Assembly: GCF_023559245.1 (NCBI RefSeq)
Contig: NZ_CP097462.1
Location: 2,810,801-2,874,800 of the forward strand
DNA from: Sphingomonas sp. KRR8
GTDB lineage: Bacteria > Pseudomonadota > Alphaproteobacteria > Sphingomonadales > Sphingomonadaceae
DNA length: 64,000 bases
Direction of reading: 5' to 3'
The notes beneath the pieces are model-generated. The model did no database searches. It was not told the DNA's origin and saw only the letters and a program-made list of their open reading frames with translations. The position numbers and the translations under genes were made by a program. Within the stretch, counting starts at the first letter, position 1, and each line of letters opens with the position of its first letter. This document shows positions 61,874 to 64,000 of this stretch, one piece after another.

Positions 61874-62781
61874 TCCGTCGGCTCCTCCTGACCCTGTGGG
61901 CGCTGCTCCTCGCCGTCCCAGCGCTCGCCGCGCCCGACACCGGCCGCTTCGTCGAGACGGACGTACCCTCCAGAGCGTTCGGCCCTATCCACACCGTGAC
62001 CTGGCTTCCGCCCGGCTACGACCGCGACAAAGCCCGCCGCTACCCCGTCGTCTACATGCACGACGCGCAGAACCTGTTCTTCCCCAAGCGGTCCAACTTC
62101 AACAAGGTCTGGGCCGCCGACAAGGCCGCGCTCGGCCTGATTGCTGCGCACAAGGTCGCGCCCTTCATCATCGTCGGCATCGATCATCCGGGACCCCGGC
62201 GCTACCAGCGCTATTTCCCCGACAAGGTCGCCGATCCGGTCTTCGCCAGGGGCATCGCAGCCAAGGTCGGCCCGCTCCAGGGCGACGGCTATGTCGCCTT
62301 CCTCGCCGATGAATTGAAGCCGCTGATCGACCGCACCTACCGCACCCGCCCGCAAGCCAAATACACGGCCACCACCGGCAGCAGCATGGGCGGCCTCATC
62401 AGCATCTACCTGCTCGGTGAGCGTCCCGACGTGTTCGGCAAGGCCGCCGCGGTCTCCACCCACATTCCGCTGGTCGATCCCGACACGATCAAGGCCCGGC
62501 CCGAGCTTGCTGACATCGTCAAGCGCGACTGGGCGGCCTGGCTCACCACCCGCATGGGGGCGCCGCGCGGCCGCAAGCTGTGGATGGACCACGGCACCGA
62601 GACCCTCGATTCCAACTACGCGCCCTACCAGACCGCGGTTGACGCCGACCTCAGGCAGCTCGGCTGGACCGACGCCGAGTTCCGCAGCCGCGTCTTCCAG
62701 GGCGCCGCGCATGAAGAGAACGCCTGGGCCGCGCGCCTGCCGGAGATGTGGGGCTGGCTGCTGGCGGACTGGAAGAAGTGA
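61870..62781 (+). CDS. Alpha/beta hydrolase, esterase D-like, secreted
   Basis: A 303-residue protein with a signal peptide (RLLLTLWALLLAVPALA). The nucleophile elbow is GSSMGG with S172; the C-terminal histidine is in GAAHEENAW. VVYMHDAQNLF and FIIVGIDHPG are the oxyanion side. This is the PF00756-type esterase fold (enterochelin esterase / Fes-like and carbohydrate esterases). It could remove an acyl group from the glycan or its derivatives. The start overlaps the GH97 stop (ATGA) and its stop overlaps the next start (GTGA). Confidence 0.88.
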   Translation: MIRRLLLTLWALLLAVPALAAPDTGRFVETDVPSRAFGPIHTVTWLPPGYDRDKARRYPVVYMHDAQNLFFPKRSNFNKVWAADKAALGLIAAHKVAPFIIVGIDHPGPRRYQRYFPDKVADPVFARGIAAKVGPLQGDGYVAFLADELKPLIDRTYRTRPQAKYTATTGSSMGGLISIYLLGERPDVFGKAAAVSTHIPLVDPDTIKARPELADIVKRDWAAWLTTRMGAPRGRKLWMDHGTETLDSNYAPYQTAVDADLRQLGWTDAEFRSRVFQGAAHEENAWAARLPEMWGWLLADWKK

Positions 62782-64000
62782 GCCGCCGCCCGGCGCCGCG
62801 CCGGATCGTCATCCTCGGCGGCGGCACCGCCGGCTGGATGGCCGCCAACCTGCTTCAGCACGAGTGGGGCGGGGAGGGGACGGCGATCACCCTGATCGAA
62901 AGTCCCGCCATCGGCATCATCGGCGTCGGCGAAGGCTCGACCCCGCAGCTCAAGGCCTTCTTCGACAAGATCGGCGTGCCCGAGGCCGAATGGATGCCCC
63001 GTTGCAACGCCACCTACAAGGCGGGCATCGAGTTCCGCGGCTGGTCGGACAAGCCCGGCTTCGACCATTATTTCCACCCCTTCCCGACGGAGGTGGACCG
63101 CTTCACTGAGCCCAAATTCTTCTACTCGGCGCATGCCCGGCGCAGCGGCCGTGACACGCCGGGCCATCCCGACGCCTTCTTCCTTGCCAGCCGCATCGCC
63201 GCCGAAGGTCGAGCGCCGCTCGCTCCGGCCAACTTCCCGTTCAGGGTCGGGTACGGCTACCACTTCGACGCCCACCTGGTTGGCGCCACTCTGCGCGACA
63301 TCGCCGTTGCGCGCGGCGTCACCCACGCCTCGGCCACTATCGCGCAAGTCGAACTGACCGAAGTGGGCGACGTGGCCGCCCTCCTCGCCGACGATGGGCG
63401 GCGCTTCGAAGCCGATCTGTTCCTCGACGCCAGCGGCTTCCGCGCGACGATCACCGAAGGCGCGCTGAAAGAGCCGCACGTCAGCTTCGCCGACAATCTG
63501 TTCAACGACCGCGCGGTGGTCACGCCGACGCCGCTCCCGGCTGGCGGAGCCAAGGCCCAGACCACCTCCACCGCCAAGAGCGCCGGGTGGATCTGGCACA
63601 TTCCACTGACCAACCGGGCGGGCAACGGCTACGTCTATTCCTCTCGCTTCATCAATCCCGATGCCGCCGCCGCCGAATTGCGCGAGCATTGCGGGCTCGC
63701 CCCCGACGTCGAGGTCCGCCACCTGTCCATGCGCTGCGGCCGCACGGCCCGCAGCTGGGTTCGCAACTGCCTCGCCGTCGGCCTCTCCCAGGGCTTTCTC
63801 GAGCCGCTCGAAGCCACCGCGCTCCACATCGTCCTCGCCACGGTCGAAGGCTTTGTCGCCACGTGGGACACGCAGGATCGCGACGGCTTCAACTCCGCCA
63901 TTGCCCGCCGCTTCGAAGGGATCCGCGATTATATCGTTTGCCATTATCGAACGGCACAGCGCCGGGACACACGACTATTGGCGCGAGGCGACCAGCCACG
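62778..64000 (+). CDS. Flavin-dependent halogenase-like protein (copy C, cut by window end)
   Basis: Starts at GTG 62778 (GTGA overlap) and runs to the window end. Motifs: [17 protein letters not shown] with K81, GWIWHIP and EPLEATALH, where the residue after the catalytic glutamate is Ala, not Ser as in copies A and B. It is a different branch: it lacks the QxRTGNG context (TNRAGNG) and has RVGYGYHFDAHLVG. Near 63969-63972 the frame seems to slip: GIRDYIVCHYR leads to TRLLARG in frame, but the expected DTDYWREATS is read if one A is removed. So the gene may be frameshifted, or the base is an error. Confidence 0.85.
   Translation, partial: MSRRPAPRRIVILGGGTAGWMAANLLQHEWGGEGTAITLIESPAIGIIGVGEGSTPQLKAFFDKIGVPEAEWMPRCNATYKAGIEFRGWSDKPGFDHYFHPFPTEVDRFTEPKFFYSAHARRSGRDTPGHPDAFFLASRIAAEGRAPLAPANFPFRVGYGYHFDAHLVGATLRDIAVARGVTHASATIAQVELTEVGDVAALLADDGRRFEADLFLDASGFRATITEGALKEPHVSFADNLFNDRAVVTPTPLPAGGAKAQTTSTAKSAGWIWHIPLTNRAGNGYVYSSRFINPDAAAAELREHCGLAPDVEVRHLSMRCGRTARSWVRNCLAVGLSQGFLEPLEATALHIVLATVEGFVATWDTQDRDGFNSAIARRFEGIRDYIVCHYRTAQRRDTRLLARGDQP

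Noticed and set aside
1..64000. CRISPR arrays, insertion sequences, prophage genes
   Set aside because: No regularly spaced repeats, transposase, integrase or phage structural proteins were seen.

Overview
The window is high-GC, densely packed DNA that looks like a chromosome segment of an alphaproteobacterium of the Sphingomonadaceae (Sphingomonas / Sphingomicrobium type). The basis is inference from content: TonB-dependent receptors with neighbouring flavin-dependent 'tryptophan halogenases', SapC and cupin proteins, an NDUFS4-like complex I accessory subunit, DUF885 and M13 peptidases with signal peptides, a PrsK/PrsR pair, and many 4-bp ATGA/GTGA gene overlaps. Two tRNA genes are present: Glu(CTC) and Ala(CGC). 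I saw no insertion sequence, prophage, CRISPR array or rRNA.

Layout. (1) 1-4853: the end of a carbohydrate locus (SapC, cupin-like protein, flavin halogenase, GH16 beta-glucanase, LacI regulator). (2) 4905-24417: mostly housekeeping genes. These are tRNA-Glu, WecB epimerase, a metallophosphoesterase, an NDUFS4-like protein, HrpB helicase, polyprenyl diphosphate synthase, M13 peptidase, a two-component system with a PepSY-like protein, an ABC-F ATPase, a DEAD-box helicase, an outer-membrane protein and a tandem DUF885 pair. (3) 24600-34178: a PAP2/Aur1-like membrane enzyme, PrsR/PrsK, an M20 hydrolase and a DUF4893 lipoprotein whose starts lie on the edges of a dispersed repeat, 3-hydroxybutyrate dehydrogenase, a YpfJ-type metalloprotein and an MDR oxidoreductase. 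(4) 34253-37235: a disordered DUF2171 protein, tRNA-Ala, three overlapping tiny ORFs and an RNase H-like protein. (5) 37338-41809: GH31 alpha-glucosidase, a scar in which a sugar-symporter fragment is fused to an antisense halogenase fragment, then an M28 peptidase. (6) 41822-47715: an RND efflux operon. (7) 47897-64000: a starch/maltodextrin utilisation locus.

The starch locus reads as a working unit. A LacI regulator is divergent from a TonB receptor. Downstream of the receptor, past a perfect 14-bp hairpin, lie a flavin halogenase, a GH13 amylase, a GH13 alpha-glucosidase, GH97, an esterase and a second, divergent halogenase, almost all joined by start/stop overlaps. Two inner-membrane sugar transporters (SLC45/MalY-like and GluP/FucP-like) lie beside it. 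The predicted flow is oligosaccharide import through the receptor, periplasmic hydrolysis, then monosaccharide or maltose uptake.

The most unusual feature is the repeated link of flavin-dependent halogenase-like enzymes with glycan import: three genes plus one remnant in 64 kb, and no tryptophan, indole or flavin-reductase gene nearby. Two genes of the starch operon (GH97 and the last halogenase) carry apparent single-base insertions. These are either real decay or sequence errors.
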